Assembly: GCA_020629795.1 (NCBI GenBank)
Contig: JAHDCR010000003.1
Location: 45,925-109,924 of the forward strand
Source of the DNA: Candidatus Altimarinota bacterium
GTDB lineage: Bacteria > Patescibacteriota > Gracilibacteria > BD1-5 > UBA6164
DNA: 64,000 bases
Direction of reading: 5' to 3'
Below the pieces are notes generated by a model. It was not told the DNA's origin. It worked only from the letters and a program-made list of their open reading frames with translations, and searched no databases. A program made the translations under genes and the position numbers. Positions 18,407 to 30,095 of the stretch are shown here, piece after piece; positions within the stretch are counted from its first letter, which is position 1; every line of letters starts with the position of its first letter.

Positions 18407-19819
18407 ATGAATTGATACATCAAATCACTTGTTCTATTGCTTGTCACTTTTATGCTTTCTCCTTCTATGGCAAGTGCTGCGGTAGATCAGTTTGAAGTTA
18501 TTTTATGAAAGGCCGAAGCTCAAGTATGAGAATCATTAGATATTACTATATCAGCTGTTGATAAAAATGGTGAAATTGTTACTGACTATACATGAGATAT
18601 ATTAGTATTTTCAGAAAGTGACTCACAAGCTGAATTTCCTACTGTATTATCTGAAAATAGTTATAGTTTTACTACAGCAAATGAATGAAGTGTAAAGTTT
18701 GAAAATGCTGTGAAGTTTAAAAACTCATGACTTCAAGACCTCTATGTATATGATCTCAATGATGAAAACATACTATGAGTAGCTGAAGTAACGATCACAG
18801 AAAAAGAAGTACTCAAAGATGTTGAAATATCAATACTCTCTCCAGAAAATGGAGTAACACTATGAAAAAGTAATGTAACAGTTTCAGGAACAACTCAAAA
18901 AAACTATCAAGTAAGAATCCTACTAAATAATGAACAAGATTATTTTACAACCAGTAATGGTGACGGTGTATTTGAAAAAGAATTAGAAGGACTACAAGAA
19001 TGAGCAAACTCAATTCAAGCATTTATACTAGACGCTGATAATCAGCAAATTGGTGAATCAGATAAAATTGATGTAAAAATAAACTCTAAATCCCCTGATT
19101 TCAAAAAACTTACTATCAATCCAACTGGTGAAGTAGAAACATGAAGTGAGATAACAATAGAATTAGTATCTAATACTGGACTCAGTGATGTACAAATCAT
19201 ACTCGATGATATCATCACAAAACTAGAAGAAGGAAAAGACTGAATTTACAACGGAACTACAAAAGCACCTGGAACTGCTGGAGAATACCCAATTGATATT
19301 CTTCTCAAAGATGAGTTTGCTAATGAAACTCAGGAAAGATGAGTTGAAACTCTTGTAGTAGTACCAGCTCCAGAATTAGAAGCAGGACCAGAAGAAGAAC
19401 CGAAACAAGATCTAGAAGCTGCAGAAGAAATTATAGAAGAAGTTATAATCCCCGATGAGCTAGACCTAAAAGTAAGAGATATTAAAGTAACAGAACTCAA
19501 GACAAAATCTATACTCACCTGGAAGGAACTCAGTGATGCAGAAAGTTATAATATTTATAAAAAAACTGGAGACAATACAGTAACACTTATTGAAAGCGTA
19601 CAAGAAGCAAGATATGAAATAACTATAACAGGTGAAGAAATAAAATACGAAGACTTTGCAATAAAAGCAGTTGGGAAGACATCTTCATGAGAAACTATTC
19701 AGTGAAATCTTTCTGAAATGACAAAGGTTAAAACTGGTCCAGAAATGTACATCCTTATGATATTAGCAGCGATGATGCTCAGTGGTTGATTCTTCTTTGT
19801 AAAATGAAAAGCAGCATAA
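18407..19819 (+). CDS. Secreted Ig-like/FN3-like protein with C-terminal membrane anchor
   Basis: A 470-aa protein. A signal peptide (YIKSLVLLLVTFMLSPSMAS) is followed by several beta-sandwich modules: an Ig-like segment SPENGVTLGKSNVTVSGTTQ, a second one beginning LTINPTGEVETGSEI, a Pro/Glu-rich linker (PAPELEAGPEEEPKQD), and a fibronectin III-like module (ILTWKELSDAESYNIYKKTG). The C-terminus is a single helix (MYILMILAAMMLSGGFFFV) with a short basic end. This layout is typical of a surface-displayed adhesion or scaffold protein. It is monocistronic. A strong terminator follows. Confidence 0.8.
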
Positions 19820-19830
19820 TCATATATAGT

Positions 19831-19876
19831 GAATATAAAAAAAAGAGAAAGATAAACTTTCTCTTTTTTTATATTC
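19831..19876. terminator. Long palindromic bidirectional terminator
   Basis: GAATATAAAAAAAAGAGAAAG and CTTTCTCTTTTTTTATATTC form a stem of about 20 bp around ATAAA, with one extra A. It separates convergent genes and includes the stop codon of the minus-strand gene. Confidence 0.9.
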
Positions 19877-20660
19877 AACGTAATCACTCTCACACAAAAC
19901 ATCAACCATTTTTTTTGATAACATCTAGGAATACATCGTACAAGTCTCTATCAATAGTTTTTGCTATTTCTTTAAGCCTATTAAAAGACATATTATATTT
20001 ATATTTTCCTACTTCTTGAAATATATCGTAATCCATTACTTTTCAGTATTTTTTAATTGCTTTTATAAGGAGCGAAATATCAATCCCCTGCTCACTGTCA
20101 CTCACTAAAGCTGTCTCCAAGAGAGATAGCTCAAGACCTGATATCTTTAGATCTATGCCATCTATATTTACTTTTCGACTATATACGCAAAATAAATTAT
20201 AAAGATTGTATTTTTTATCATACTGTTTACCCGAAAGTGTTTTAAAATAGATTTCATAATTTCATACTATAATTTTCTTATTTATGCTTTTATTAATGAT
20301 ATAAATCTTATCTGCTAATGAATTATTTTTCAGATGAAATTCTAAGGACTTTGCTCAAGAAATATAATAATGACTCCCTACTAAATTCGTGATATATTTT
20401 TTTAGTAACTTTAAATAGTATTTTTCTACCAAATCAATCTCATTGAGTTTTAAATCTTCTTTTTCTGGGACTATATAGACTCAAGACTTCAAAGGTATTA
20501 TATGACCTTGAGCCCTAAGCTTATATATTGTTTTATTCACAACTCATGCATATTCTGATTTACACTCAGGATCTATAAGCTCAAAAATATCTTTTTTAAA
20601 TACTACATTTCATCATTTCTTTAACATCTTGTTAACAATTTTGTTAAAATCTTTGATCAT
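19869..20660 (-). CDS. AbiEi-like transcriptional regulator / antitoxin-type protein
   Basis: A 263-aa protein with an N-terminal winged-helix-like domain (MIKDFNKIVNKMLKKGGNVV, then NKTIYKLRAQGHIIPLKSGV, ending YIVPEKEDL). The C-terminal region (SHYYISGAKSLEFHLKNNSL) contains a SGxKSLEFHL-type segment and ISGLELSLLETALVSDSEQG. This resembles the AbiEi antitoxin family common in reduced genomes. The usual partner AbiEii nucleotidyltransferase is not adjacent on either side, so it may be a stand-alone regulator. The fit is to overall pattern only. Confidence 0.6.
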
Positions 20661-20683
20661 ACTTTTTTACTTTAAAATAAACA

Positions 20684-20713
20684 AAAAAACTCTATAAAAA
20701 ATATAGAGTTTTT
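20684..20713 (-). terminator. Intrinsic terminator after mscS
   Basis: AAAAACTCTATA / TATAGAGTTTTT with a short A-rich loop, located 3' of mscS on the minus strand. Confidence 0.8.
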
Positions 20714-20746
20714 ACTATAAAAATCAAATACTTTTTACTATAAAAA

Positions 20747-21670
20747 TTATTTATTATTATCTAACTGTCATGAAAGGGTCATTTGAGGATATGGAATATG
20801 AATATTAGTTTGTTTAAAAGCGAGATTCACGGTTTCAGTAACATTAGATTTGAGAGTTATATAATTTTCTTTAGAACTCACCCAAAATCTGAGTGTAAGC
20901 TCTACTCAGTTATCTCAGAGTTTTCAAATAATTACATCACTCGCAGGAGCACTCAATACCATAGGAAAATTTGAAACAACCTTTCCTAGTACTTTTTTTG
21001 CCTGAAGAATATCAGTCTCATATCACACAACAACTTCTACATCTATTCTTCTTTTATCATTTGTATGGAAATTTCTTACGTTCTCCTCAAAAAATCTAAC
21101 ATTCGGTATATTGAATATTGTTCCATCAAGCTCCTCAATCTCTGTAAACAATGCTTGAATTTTTGTTATTCTTCATCTTTGACTTCATATTTCTATGAGA
21201 TCACCAATATGATAACTCCCCTGCGATACTATGATTATTCCAGATATGAAATTCGTAAGAAATGTTCTAAGTGTGAATCAGATACCAAATCAGATTCATC
21301 CCATAAATATCCCCAAGTCTACTCAAAGAATTCATAGTGAGATAGAAAATCATGTAATAAGAACAAATATATTCATAGTCCTACTTATCACTCCTATAAT
21401 TTCTTCTTTACTTGCCTCATCACCAATATTTGCAGCTTCTAAATAATGAAATAATTTAGATTGAATGAACTTAGAGACAATAAAAGTTAGTGCAATAACA
21501 ATCACAACTAAAACAATATTAATTGCCATATTGACTAAAAATTCAGCTGAGAGAAATCATAGAATAATCTCTCAAGAGTTTTTTGCAGCATCTTGTTCTC
21601 CTGCAGGCAGAGCAGCCCAAAGCGATTGAGGTAACAGTAAGAAAAATGATAGTAATATAACTCGGAGCAT
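20747..21670 (-). CDS. Small-conductance mechanosensitive channel (MscS family)
   Basis: A 307-aa membrane protein. A signal-like first helix is followed by two helices (VNMAIN then IVLVVIVIALTFIVSKFI; TRTMNIF-type segment with ITGFSISLGILGVDLG) and the Gly-rich pore helix GGIGFGIGFTLRTFLTNFIS, many of whose glycines are TGA. After the pore comes the beta domain (GSYHIGDLIEIGSQRGRITK ... TIFNIPN) and the alpha/beta C-terminal domain. It releases solutes on hypoosmotic shock. Length and order match MscS (about 290 aa). Confidence 0.92.
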
Positions 21671-21742
21671 ATAGAATATGTTTTATCATGTATTATAGAT
21701 AAATACTACCTTATATACTCTTTAGCTGCAATTATGAAGACA

Positions 21743-21779
21743 AAAAAAAACTTCTTCCTTATGGACAGAAGTTTTTTTT
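21743..21779 (-). terminator. Intrinsic terminator after the M23 hydrolase operon
   Basis: AAAAACTTCT and AGAAGTTTTTTT separated by an 11-base loop, just downstream of the hydrolase stop. Confidence 0.75.
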
Positions 21780-21790
21780 ATATTATAAAA

Positions 21791-23788
21791 CTATCTTAAT
21801 CTAAAGTTATAATTATCTGGTATGTAGGCTCACTTCACATGACTCATACACTTAATTATATTATTATGCCAGTTAAATTCACTCGAAGCATATATAAGCC
21901 CAGTTTTATTACCGTAACGACTAAGTTGTTGTATTTCGGTATATCAACCAAGAAATCTATTATTAAATGCTCGTGCCATAGCAGCTATTCATGATCTAGG
22001 AGTCGGGAAAGTAATAGTAGCACCAGAATCAGTATTTCATACATTTCATATATTGTTAGGAGTTTTGAGATATTTTCCTAAAGTTGTTTCAGCCAATCAA
22101 ATACACATCACAAATGTTGGATCAATTCACTGAGCAACTGACTCATCTACCCATATATCCCAGTCCCTAAATGCACCAACTGCATAGGTATTTAAAAGAA
22201 ATTTTTGTCTTTCAACTTCTGTTTCTCACTCTATTCTAAATACTCATTTTCCTGTATTTTCTGTACTTTTATAATCATATCATCTTCTCACTTTAAAATC
22301 CGTTAAGTATTTATAATTATACTTTTCTGGGAGTGTAGCATACTGCAAGTAAGAAATATCTAGATACTCGAGTGGATCAGCGTACTCTTCATCTGAATAC
22401 ACAACGAAGTGAAGATGGGGTCCAGTAGTTAGGATACCTGCTCACAGAGTTCCATATTCTCATCAAGAGAGAGCAAATACTTCTCATCTTTTTACAAAAT
22501 CATATTTTCAAACTTTTGATTCAGATATATGACCGTATAAACTTACTAATCCATCTGAATGCTTTAAAGCCACATACGCATATCCTGTATTTACTGGAGG
22601 CTGAAGATAAATAACATATCCATCCATTGGAGCTTTTATTTCTGTTCCTTGTGGTATAACTATATCTATCGCGTCATGATCAGTCCCAAAACTTTCTTGA
22701 TATTCTGCATCTCTATAAAATGCACTTACTCACAGAGCTGGGCTTACAGGCCAATCAAAGGGATTATTTCAAACTACCGTACCAGTGAGTCTAGACTCTG
22801 CATATATTATTTTATTTATATCCTGACATTGTTGATCAAGCCCTAAGAGCTCTTCTGGATTTTTATCTTGTTCTGTAATTGCTACAAAACTACAATTATA
22901 TTTCTCTAGTAGCTTCTTTTTTGTATTATTGAGTTTAATTTGCTCTTGCAACTCTTTAATCTTTACATCTTTCTCTACTGCAAGCTTATCATTAATATAC
23001 TTTTGATATAGCTCCTCCTGTCATTTCGTCACATCTAACAATCTCTGTTTTGCTTGCCTCTTATCATCTAACATACTTTTTTCAAGTATTCATTTTTTTC
23101 TCAAAGCTCTGAGTGTGTCCTCCTGTTTTTGAAGTTCAATTTTTTTTACATACAGTGTAGATATAAACTTTCGATGTTTTTCAATGAGTTGTTGACCTGA
23201 AACTTGAATGAGTCACTTAAAATACAAGTCATTTATAAGTTCATCTATTTTTTCCTCTGAAAGTAATATTGATTTTAAATTATCTATATCATCATCTGAT
23301 GATACATATTCTCATTTTTTATAAAGATAGACCATATATTCAAGCAAAATATCGGTACTCTCTGATACTTTTTGTTTTAATAAGTCTATAGATTTAATAT
23401 TTAATTCTACTTGTGTCTTCGTTTCAATTATTTGGGCATTTACTTTATTTACTTCAGATACTAAATCTTCTATTTCTTCATCTAATTGTGCCACTGACTC
23501 TTTGAGAGAGTTTACTCTCCCTGTAATTTTTTCATTTTGACTCTCTAGATATTCTCTCTTTGATTGAACTTTTGATCATATATTTTCATATATTCCTATT
23601 TTATTATAGGTAGAAATTATATTTTTATCTTCTTCATCTAAAAGAACTCTATCACTTTCAAAAATCATTTCCTTTTCTTGCGCTTTAAAATTCCTTAGTA
23701 TGAGTCAAGAATCTGAAATAGCTGATGCAATTGAAAATGAAATACTGCATAGAAGCAAAAATGAAATAATTTTATATACTCTTTTCAT
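21791..23788 (-). CDS. Coiled-coil M23 metallopeptidase (EnvC/NlpD-like) with C-terminal lysozyme-like region
   Basis: A 665-aa exported cell-wall enzyme or activator. After a signal peptide (VYKIISFLLLCSISFSIASA), residues 30-340 form long coiled coils. The LytM/M23 domain follows: HDAIDIVIPQGTEIKAPMDG, then VALKHSDGLVSLYGHIS and TTGPHLHFVVYSDEEYADPL, containing the HxxxD and HxH metal ligands. The C-terminal 150 residues (SVAQGIDPTFVMCIGLAETT ... NNIGNVGNTDSGATITFPTP) look like a glucosaminidase/transglycosylase-type domain. Two peptidoglycan-acting modules in one protein suggest division or septum remodelling. It directly follows a small membrane-protein gene with no gap. Confidence 0.9.
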
Positions 23789-24157
23789 TTATATATTCTG
23801 TATAAATAGTTCAAAAAATATCACGAGGGCTGCAATTAATATTATAGGTAATAGTGCAGGAATTCACAATCATATGACATAGACAATTCATCAAATCATA
23901 ATACAAAGTAAAAATGCTTGTCGCATACTTGAGAGTACATGATACATACCTACATCTCAACGAAAGTATATTTTTTTAATAAAATATAACACTAGCGTAG
24001 CTACTCATCCAAAACATCAGATAAATGAAATAACTAATAAAACTACTGCTAAAACTTTATATATATACGGATCAAAATACCATAATAAAGAAACTAAACT
24101 CATTCCAGATAGAACAGCTATAGCTAATATCATAAGTAATATTACTCTTCTTTTCAT
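23789..24157 (-). CDS. Four-helix membrane protein upstream of the M23 hydrolase
   Basis: A 122-aa protein with four hydrophobic helices: MKRRVILLMILAIAVLSGMS, VLAVVLLVISFIGCFGGVAT, AFLLCIMIGGIVYVIGLGIP and LLPIILIAALVIFFELFI. Its TAA is directly followed by the ATG of the hydrolase gene, and it starts 3 bp after the phosphodiesterase stop, so three genes are translationally linked. FtsX-like activation of an EnvC-like hydrolase is conceivable from context, but no FtsX signature is seen. Confidence 0.7.
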
Positions 24158-24160
24158 GAT

Positions 24161-24976
24161 TTATAGTTTTCAGGTAAATGATATATTTTCAATATTAGTA
24201 CATTTTCATGTAGTGTCATCCATATCCACCAAGAGAGCATTAATTATGTATTTTCCCTTTAATTGTTGCATGATTTTTCACTTGGATATTCATGATAAAA
24301 ACCTCTTTTCAACTGACTCAAATGTTGCTCATATTACAGATTCAAAAGGTCCATTCATTCATATATCTGTAATGATTCCTGTTCATCAAGCTAAAACATG
24401 AGCATCGTTTGTTTGTATATGAGTATGAGTCCCATACACAAGTCATACCCTCCCATCTAGATAATTAGCCATCCCATAGAGCTCTGCTGTAGTTTCTCTA
24501 TGAAACTCAACAATACATGAGTCATACTCTGACTGAGAAATTGAGTCTAATATTTCCGTTATTTTATGAAATGGGTTTTCTACTTTATGGTTCATAAATA
24601 CTTCTCATAGTATTTGTATCACCAATAATCTTTTTCAACTAGGACTTGTAATAATTCTATATCAATCTCAAGGAAGTGGAAATTTGTCTGAAACTATAAA
24701 ATTAGCTGGCCTAATAAGCTTACAATTTTCTTTTCAAAAATATGTAGCTATATCTGGCATATTATCAAAAATATGATCTCATCAGGTCATTAGATCTACT
24801 CAAAGATTATCTATCATTTGAGCATGTACCGTGGCTGGCCCTCTACCAGATGTGATATTTTCAATATTAACGACACATAGATCAGCTTGATGTTTTTCTT
24901 TTAGATCTTGGTACTCTTTAATAAATGCCTTTCTTCAAAGCCTCCCATAAATATCTCAAAATATTAATACTCTCAC
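24161..24976 (-). CDS. ymdB: YmdB-type metallophosphoesterase (2',3'-cyclic nucleotide phosphodiesterase)
   Basis: A 271-aa enzyme of the TIGR00282/YmdB family. It shows GDIYGRLGRKA (metal ligands Asp and neighbouring residues), VVNIENITSGRGPAT (Asn-Glu-Asn), LMTGGDHIFDN, ILDSISQSEYDSCIVEFHRE, VYGTHTHIQTND (GTHTHxxT) and TDIGMNGPFES. The family hydrolyses cyclic nucleotides and controls RNA turnover and biofilm in Bacillus. The start is GTG because a TAG lies two codons upstream in frame and no ATG precedes the first strand. It heads the operon with the membrane protein and M23 hydrolase. Confidence 0.9.
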
Positions 24977-24999
24977 ACGTAATGACTAACACATATAAA

Positions 25000-26085
25000 T
25001 TACTTTTTTACTAGAACTCTTTTATAAAACGATGTTACCATCAGAACAAATATACCTGAAACTAGTAAGTAACTAGCAAAATACAACATAAATCTCAATG
25101 CTGCAAGAGAGCTTAATTTTGAGCTTAATTCTTCATTTGTTAGATCACTATATTCTTTGCTTATGTATTCATAATATTGTACTTGTTCTGGCTCTAAATT
25201 TTGCAATAAACCACTATTATACACCATTGCATCTCTCATAAGCCCTCATTGTTGCTCTAGATAATTATCAAGCAAAGTGCTTGGAGCCACGAATAGTACA
25301 AATAAAATATATAAAACTATAAATTTCAGAAAGCTCTTTCACTTTGTTATGTCTATAGATTTCTTCACGTAGTGTATTGAATTTTTTAGATGTTTTTTCT
25401 TTGTATCATCTGCAAGTAGTACATATCCAAACATTATTCTGTACAAGAGATACAGTTCAGCACAAATAAGTATAAATGTATAGACTCAAATCCAGATTGA
25501 TAATCCATCAAATCCTAAGAATCAAATATTATAGAATAAATACATAAAAAATACGAGTCCCACCCATATCACTACAGGAGCTAACATATAAGTAAAACTC
25601 CAACAAATAATCCCAATAAATCTCAGTATGTAAGATCTATTGAAATAATGATTTTTTGAGTATTTAAGTTTTTTAGACTTTGTATATCACAGTGATAGCT
25701 CTGCTTTTAAAAATAGAGCATAACACGATCACAGTAAAAAGAGACAAATTCATACAACAATTATAAAAAGCATGAGTACAAGATTGTACGGATACATAGC
25801 AACTCATCATATGAGTTGATAAGATACATCTGTACTTCAGGATAACATATATACGATTATCTCTGACCATGCTATAGGATCCAAGAGTCCAACAACTATA
25901 GCTACAATAAATGCAGGAAGTGAAAGAATAACTCATAATATAAAACACCAGAGTGATATTAATATCTTAGAAATATTCCAATGGATAAAGTTCTTGTATG
26001 CAAATACTATATCCAAAATAACTCAGCTAATACTTGATACAAGATTTCAAGTAATGTTCTTAGTTTTACTTTTTTTATGCGACAT
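25000..26085 (-). CDS. Multi-pass membrane protein of unknown function
   Basis: A 361-aa protein with about six hydrophobic helices, including ILISLWCFILGVILSLPAFI, MLFIIVVGICLFLLGSC, SFTYMLAPVVIWVGLVFFMY, VYTFILICAELYLLYRIMF, FLKFIVLYILFVLFVAP and LYFASYLLVSGIFVLMVT-like segments near the C-terminus. A short amphipathic region with TNEELSSKLSSLAALRF precedes the last helix. No transporter or enzyme motif stands out. It ends 23 bp before the phosphodiesterase start and may head that operon. The ORF track shows only its last 79 codons plus an antisense-frame shadow. Confidence 0.75.
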
Positions 26086-26100
26086 AATTCGTTTTTTGTC

Positions 26101-26128
26101 TTGAGAAGTATAATTACTTTGGTATACT
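26101..26128 (+). promoter_or_regulatory. Sigma-70-like promoter of the sugar-transferase operon
   Basis: TTGAGA, a 16-bp spacer, then TATACT, 38 bp before the ATG at 26166, in the gap between divergent genes. Confidence 0.5.
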
Positions 26129-26165
26129 ACGAAAAATATAAATCTTTGCAATACTTTAAACGAGC

Positions 26166-27632
26166 ATGAAACAGCACGAACTCACGTTTTCAATCATAAA
26201 GATCCCCTTTGACTTTTTTGTAATATATTTTTCATTCTTTATTGCCAAAGAGATTCGTATAAGTTCAGATTTGATTCCTCTTCCTCTTCAAACCATTGAT
26301 AATACATATTTACAGGGCTTTGCATTTATGTGAGCACTCTTATATATTTCTTTGTTTGCAAGTCACAAATTATATAATCTTAAAATTACACATTCAAAAA
26401 TTCAAGAAGTTCTCGATATACTTCGATATTGAATTTATTGGTTTTTATTCTTTTCAGTTGGAGTATACCTCTGAAATTGAATATTTTACTCTTGAACCGA
26501 AATCCCGAGGCTTATCATACTATTTACTACTTTTTTAGGAATATCAGGGAGTATAATTATCAGATTACTCTTAAATATATTACATAGGTATTTGTTGCAA
26601 AAATGAAAGATTCCCAAAAGAAACCTCCTTTTAATCAGCAATAAATCATTAACATCTATAACAGAGTTACTCCAAGACATCGAAAGCTCCAAAATATATA
26701 ATATAATTTGATATTCTAATAGTAAAAAAAATCACGATTATAGCTTAAAATATATCTGAGGAATTGATAAGACACTTAATTATATCTCAAAATATAAGTG
26801 TAATGAGATTTTGTATATAGATAGTGATTTCTCGAAAAAAGATTTATATAAAATTTGGGAACATTCAAGGATATTTGGGACACGTTATAGATATGTAACT
26901 AATAACTTTGATGTCACAAAGACGAATACTTCCCTATCTCTTATAAATCGTACACCTGTTATCGAAATTGAGAATACCCCCTTAGATAACTGGTGAAGAG
27001 TCTGAAAAAGGATATTTGATATTGTAATCTCCAGTAGCATATTGGTCATATTTTCTCCTATCTGGTTACTCATCGCGCTATTAATAAAAATCGATGAGCC
27101 AAGTGCACCTGTGGTTTATAAAAATAGAAGAATATGACAAAATTGAAATATCTTTAATTGTTATAAGTTTAGATATCTCAAATGGGAATACTGTATTAAA
27201 GAAAGTTACGGCACAAATAACATAGATGACCCTGCCATAGAATACGAAAAAAAACTTATAAAAAAATGAAGCATTAGACAAGGTCCATTATATAAAATAG
27301 CTCAGGATCCTAGAAAAACAAAAATTTGAACTTATTTAGAAAAACGGTCTCTGGATGAAATACCTCAATTATTTAATATTTTAAGATGAGAAATGAGTCT
27401 GGTTTGACCTAGACCACATCAACCAAGAGAGGTGGAAAAATACGAACAATACCAGCAAAGACTTCTCACCGTAAAACCATGACTTACAGGTATGGCTCAA
27501 GTAAATGGAAGAGAAAAGAATAACTTTGCACTTGAAGCAAAACTTGATATATTTTATATTGAAAATTGGAGTTTCTTATTGGACTTTAAGATCCTACTTA
27601 AGACCTTCGTTATTATACTAACACGAAAATAA
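26166..27632 (+). CDS. Polyprenyl-phosphate sugar-1-phosphate transferase (WbaP/WcaJ-like)
   Basis: A 488-aa initiating glycosyl-phosphotransferase for surface polysaccharide. Four N-terminal helices (for example FDFFVIYFSFFIAKEI, YWFLFFSVGVYLGNGIFY) are followed by a CoA-binding-like domain (RNLLLISNKSLTSITELLQD). The bacterial sugar transferase core comes last: GRVGKRIFDIVISSSILVI, VVYKNRRIGQNGNIFNCYKF, DPRKTKIGTYLEKRSLDEIP, FNILRGEMSLVGPRP and TVKPGLTGMAQVNGR. The enzyme moves a sugar phosphate onto undecaprenyl phosphate at the inner leaflet. It is followed 1 bp later by the 7TM protein gene. Confidence 0.93.
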
Positions 27633-27633
27633 T

Positions 27634-29187
27634 ATGTCGTTATTACAAAAAATTTTTACCCTCGTAATTGTAACACTCTTTGGGTTTCAAGCTTCTTGGG
27701 CAGCTCAAGTTGAGCAATTAGAAGAAACAATTTCAGAATATAAAGTTAATATACCTGAAAAAATATATGTAGAAGATACTCTTGAAGTAGATATTTCAAA
27801 TCTTACTGATACATTGTCACAAAGTTTCTGAGATTTTGAATTAGAATATGAATGGGAGATTTTTTCACTCCCACCTCAAAAATGACCGAAATTAGAAGTT
27901 TCGTTTAATTCATTCTGAGTGAAAGCTATACAGTTACAAATATTTACTACTATAGCATCAAGTGTTTGAGAAGATGGTGAAGAGATTCCTGAAGAGAGAA
28001 GATTAGTTTATAGATCAAGCCAAAATATCTTTGTATATGAAAAAAGTATTCCTGTTATCATAGATACGAGTGTAGATGAAAACGAAAAAGATAACTTTAT
28101 ATCCTCAGCGCAAGATCAATGAGTTTTAGTATATTCTCTGTGAGATTATAGTGAAAATACACTTTCTGGTGATGAAATATTGAAAAATCTTACAACCTAT
28201 AGACTCTCATTTTCTGAAAAATCTGACTATATAGCTCTTTGGTGAGAAAAAGAATTTATTTTTTCTGTTCTCTCACGATTAAATACTCGATCACTTGAAC
28301 CAGAATCTTTGAATTTAGTTTTGTTAACTTCATATAACACTTCGGTATTAAAAAATTATATTACAAATAGTATCTCTGGAAAAGCTTTCATTAATACTGG
28401 TTTTATAGTAGATGAGTCTACCAGAACTCAAGTTTTAAAATATCCCCAAAATATTGATTCTCTCCTTGAACAAATAGGTAAAAACAGTTACGAATATACA
28501 CTTCTTACCGATGTAAATCCTATTGAATCGTATTTTTTTGTATCTCGGTTTATAAGTAAGTTATCAAACAATTGAGTGAACCTCTCTGATATTTATATCA
28601 TTCTTTTGCTTCCTATTTTTCTAACCATTGTTTGAGTGGCAAAGCATTTTATATGACTTTCAACTTTATGATCAATCATTCCAGTATTTATATGACTCCT
28701 TTATATTAAACTATGAGTTGTATTCACACTTGGTTTAATTGTATTTCTGCTAATTGTTAATATTAGTATATCAAAAATTATTAGTAAATACACACTCCTC
28801 TACACTCCCAAGGTGACATTTATAACTATAATAAATTTCCTGGTATTCATGTGAGTTTTTCTCATATTTGATGATATGGAATATATTAATATATATCTAG
28901 ATGATATAATATATATTATTTTATTCTTTGTGGTTGCTGAAAAGTTTATTACCATTATAGCTTCGAAAGAATTTCGAGAGTACAAAAAGAGTTTTTCTGG
29001 TACAATAATAGTCTCATTCTTATGTTTTGGATTATTTAACTTTACTACTTTTTTAATATTTCTGACTGCCTACCCTGAACTGTTACTGATTCTCATACCA
29101 TTTAATTTTATGTTGTGAAGGTTTACATGACTCAGAATCACAGAGTATTTTAGATTTAGAGAAATTGTTAGGAGTATGGAAGAATAA
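27634..29187 (+). CDS. Secreted-domain/7TM membrane protein (7TM_transglut-like)
   Basis: A 517-aa protein. A signal peptide (LLQKIFTLVIVTLFGFQASW) leads to an extracellular region of about 300 residues with beta character (SEYKVNIPEKIYVEDTLEVD). Seven membrane helices follow, beginning LSDIYIILLLPIFLTIVGVA then IGLSTLGSIIPVFIGLLYIK, and ending with a basic tail (LRITEYFRFREIVRSMEE). This architecture matches proteins annotated as inactive transglutaminase fused to seven transmembrane helices, seen in CPR and other bacteria; the match is by pattern. Co-transcription with a polysaccharide-initiating enzyme suggests an envelope role. Confidence 0.75.
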
Positions 29188-29214
29188 AAAAGAGGCTTAC
29201 AAGCCTCTTTTTTT
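29186..29214. terminator. Bidirectional terminator overlapping tsaE end
   Basis: AAAAGAGGCTT-aca-AAGCCTCTTTT, with A and T runs on both sides. The 3' codons of tsaE are inside the stem. Confidence 0.85.
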
Positions 29215-29604
29215 GTAAATTATTTCTATATCTCTTTCATTCTGATTTTTATTCTTATGAATGTGAATCTCAATATCTGCACTATAATATTCTTCTATTC
29301 TCTCTGGCCATTCAACAAGTATAACTCACGAATTATTGTCGAGAATTTCCTCTCATCCAATTGAAATAAATTGATCATAGTTTTCTAATCTATATAAATC
29401 AAAATGATACACATCAGCATATTTATTATAATATACGTATGTTGGAGATGTAACTTCTTGATTTTTACCAAGAAGCTTTTGAATAATTATCTGACTTAGA
29501 GTAGTCTTTCCTGCTCATAAATCTCAATATAAAAATATAATACATGGTTTTTTTATATCAAGATTCAGCTCAGATATAGAACTCTTTGAATATGTTTTTT
29601 TCAT
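29197..29604 (-). CDS. tsaE: tRNA threonylcarbamoyladenosine biosynthesis ATPase TsaE
   Basis: A 135-aa P-loop protein: CIIFLYGDLGAGKTTLSQII (Walker A with TGA Gly), VTSPTYVYYNKYADVYHFDL (the TsaE-specific SPTY...Y.HFDLYRL signature), SIGGEEILDNN and ILVEWPERI. TsaE works with TsaB and TsaD in the last step of t6A37 synthesis on ANN-decoding tRNAs. Length fits the family. The first pathway enzyme, TsaC, begins at the right edge of this window. The 3' end overlaps the terminator of the convergent 7TM gene. Confidence 0.94.
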
Positions 29605-29629
29605 ATTATCAATATTTATGTGTTAAAAT

Positions 29630-29658
29630 TTGCACTAAAAATTGTTTTGAGCTATAAT
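29630..29658 (+). promoter_or_regulatory. Sigma-70-like promoter of the STAS gene
   Basis: TTGCAC, a 17-bp spacer and a perfect TATAAT, 38 bp before the ATG at 29696. Confidence 0.65.
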
Positions 29659-29695
29659 ACTTGTATCTACGTATTTACCAATAATTTTTATCCAG

Positions 29696-30046
29696 ATGGA
29701 AACGCTTATCGAAATAAACAAAAGACAAGAAGGATCAGTAACAATATTTGATTTTACTGGTGAACTTGATGAAACAAATGCAGACAAAACTTTTACAAAT
29801 GTTTATGAACAAATTGGAGATTTCTCTGATAAAAACATACTTTTTAACCTTGCTGGTCTAAAATATCTCAACTCTAAATCTATTTGATATATAGCTGATG
29901 TATTCTCTAATCTCGAAGAAAACGATGGTGAAATGTATATTTCTAACTGTGATGAAGGAGTAAAAGATGTACTTGAACTCGTAGGGATTACTACTATCAT
30001 CCCAACAGTTGATACAGAAAAAGAAGCACTAGAAGCAATGGCATAA
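29696..30046 (+). CDS. STAS-domain protein (anti-sigma-factor-antagonist-like)
   Basis: A 116-aa single STAS domain: GSVTIFDFTGELDETNADKT, KNILFNLAGLKYLNSKSIGY (the loop with Ser residues where SpoIIAA-like proteins are phosphorylated; here L-N-S-K-S) and GEMYISNCDEGVKDVLELVG. Such proteins normally bind an anti-sigma kinase or act in a partner-switching relay. No RsbW-like kinase gene is nearby. It is monocistronic, with a good promoter and a terminator. Confidence 0.88.
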
Positions 30047-30061
30047 TACAACTCATAAAAT

Positions 30062-30095
30062 AAAAATCACTTTTCAATAGAAAAGTGATTTTTTT
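30062..30095. terminator. Bidirectional intrinsic terminator
   Basis: AAAATCACTTTTC-aata-GAAAAGTGATTTT followed by T residues, between convergent genes. Confidence 0.85.
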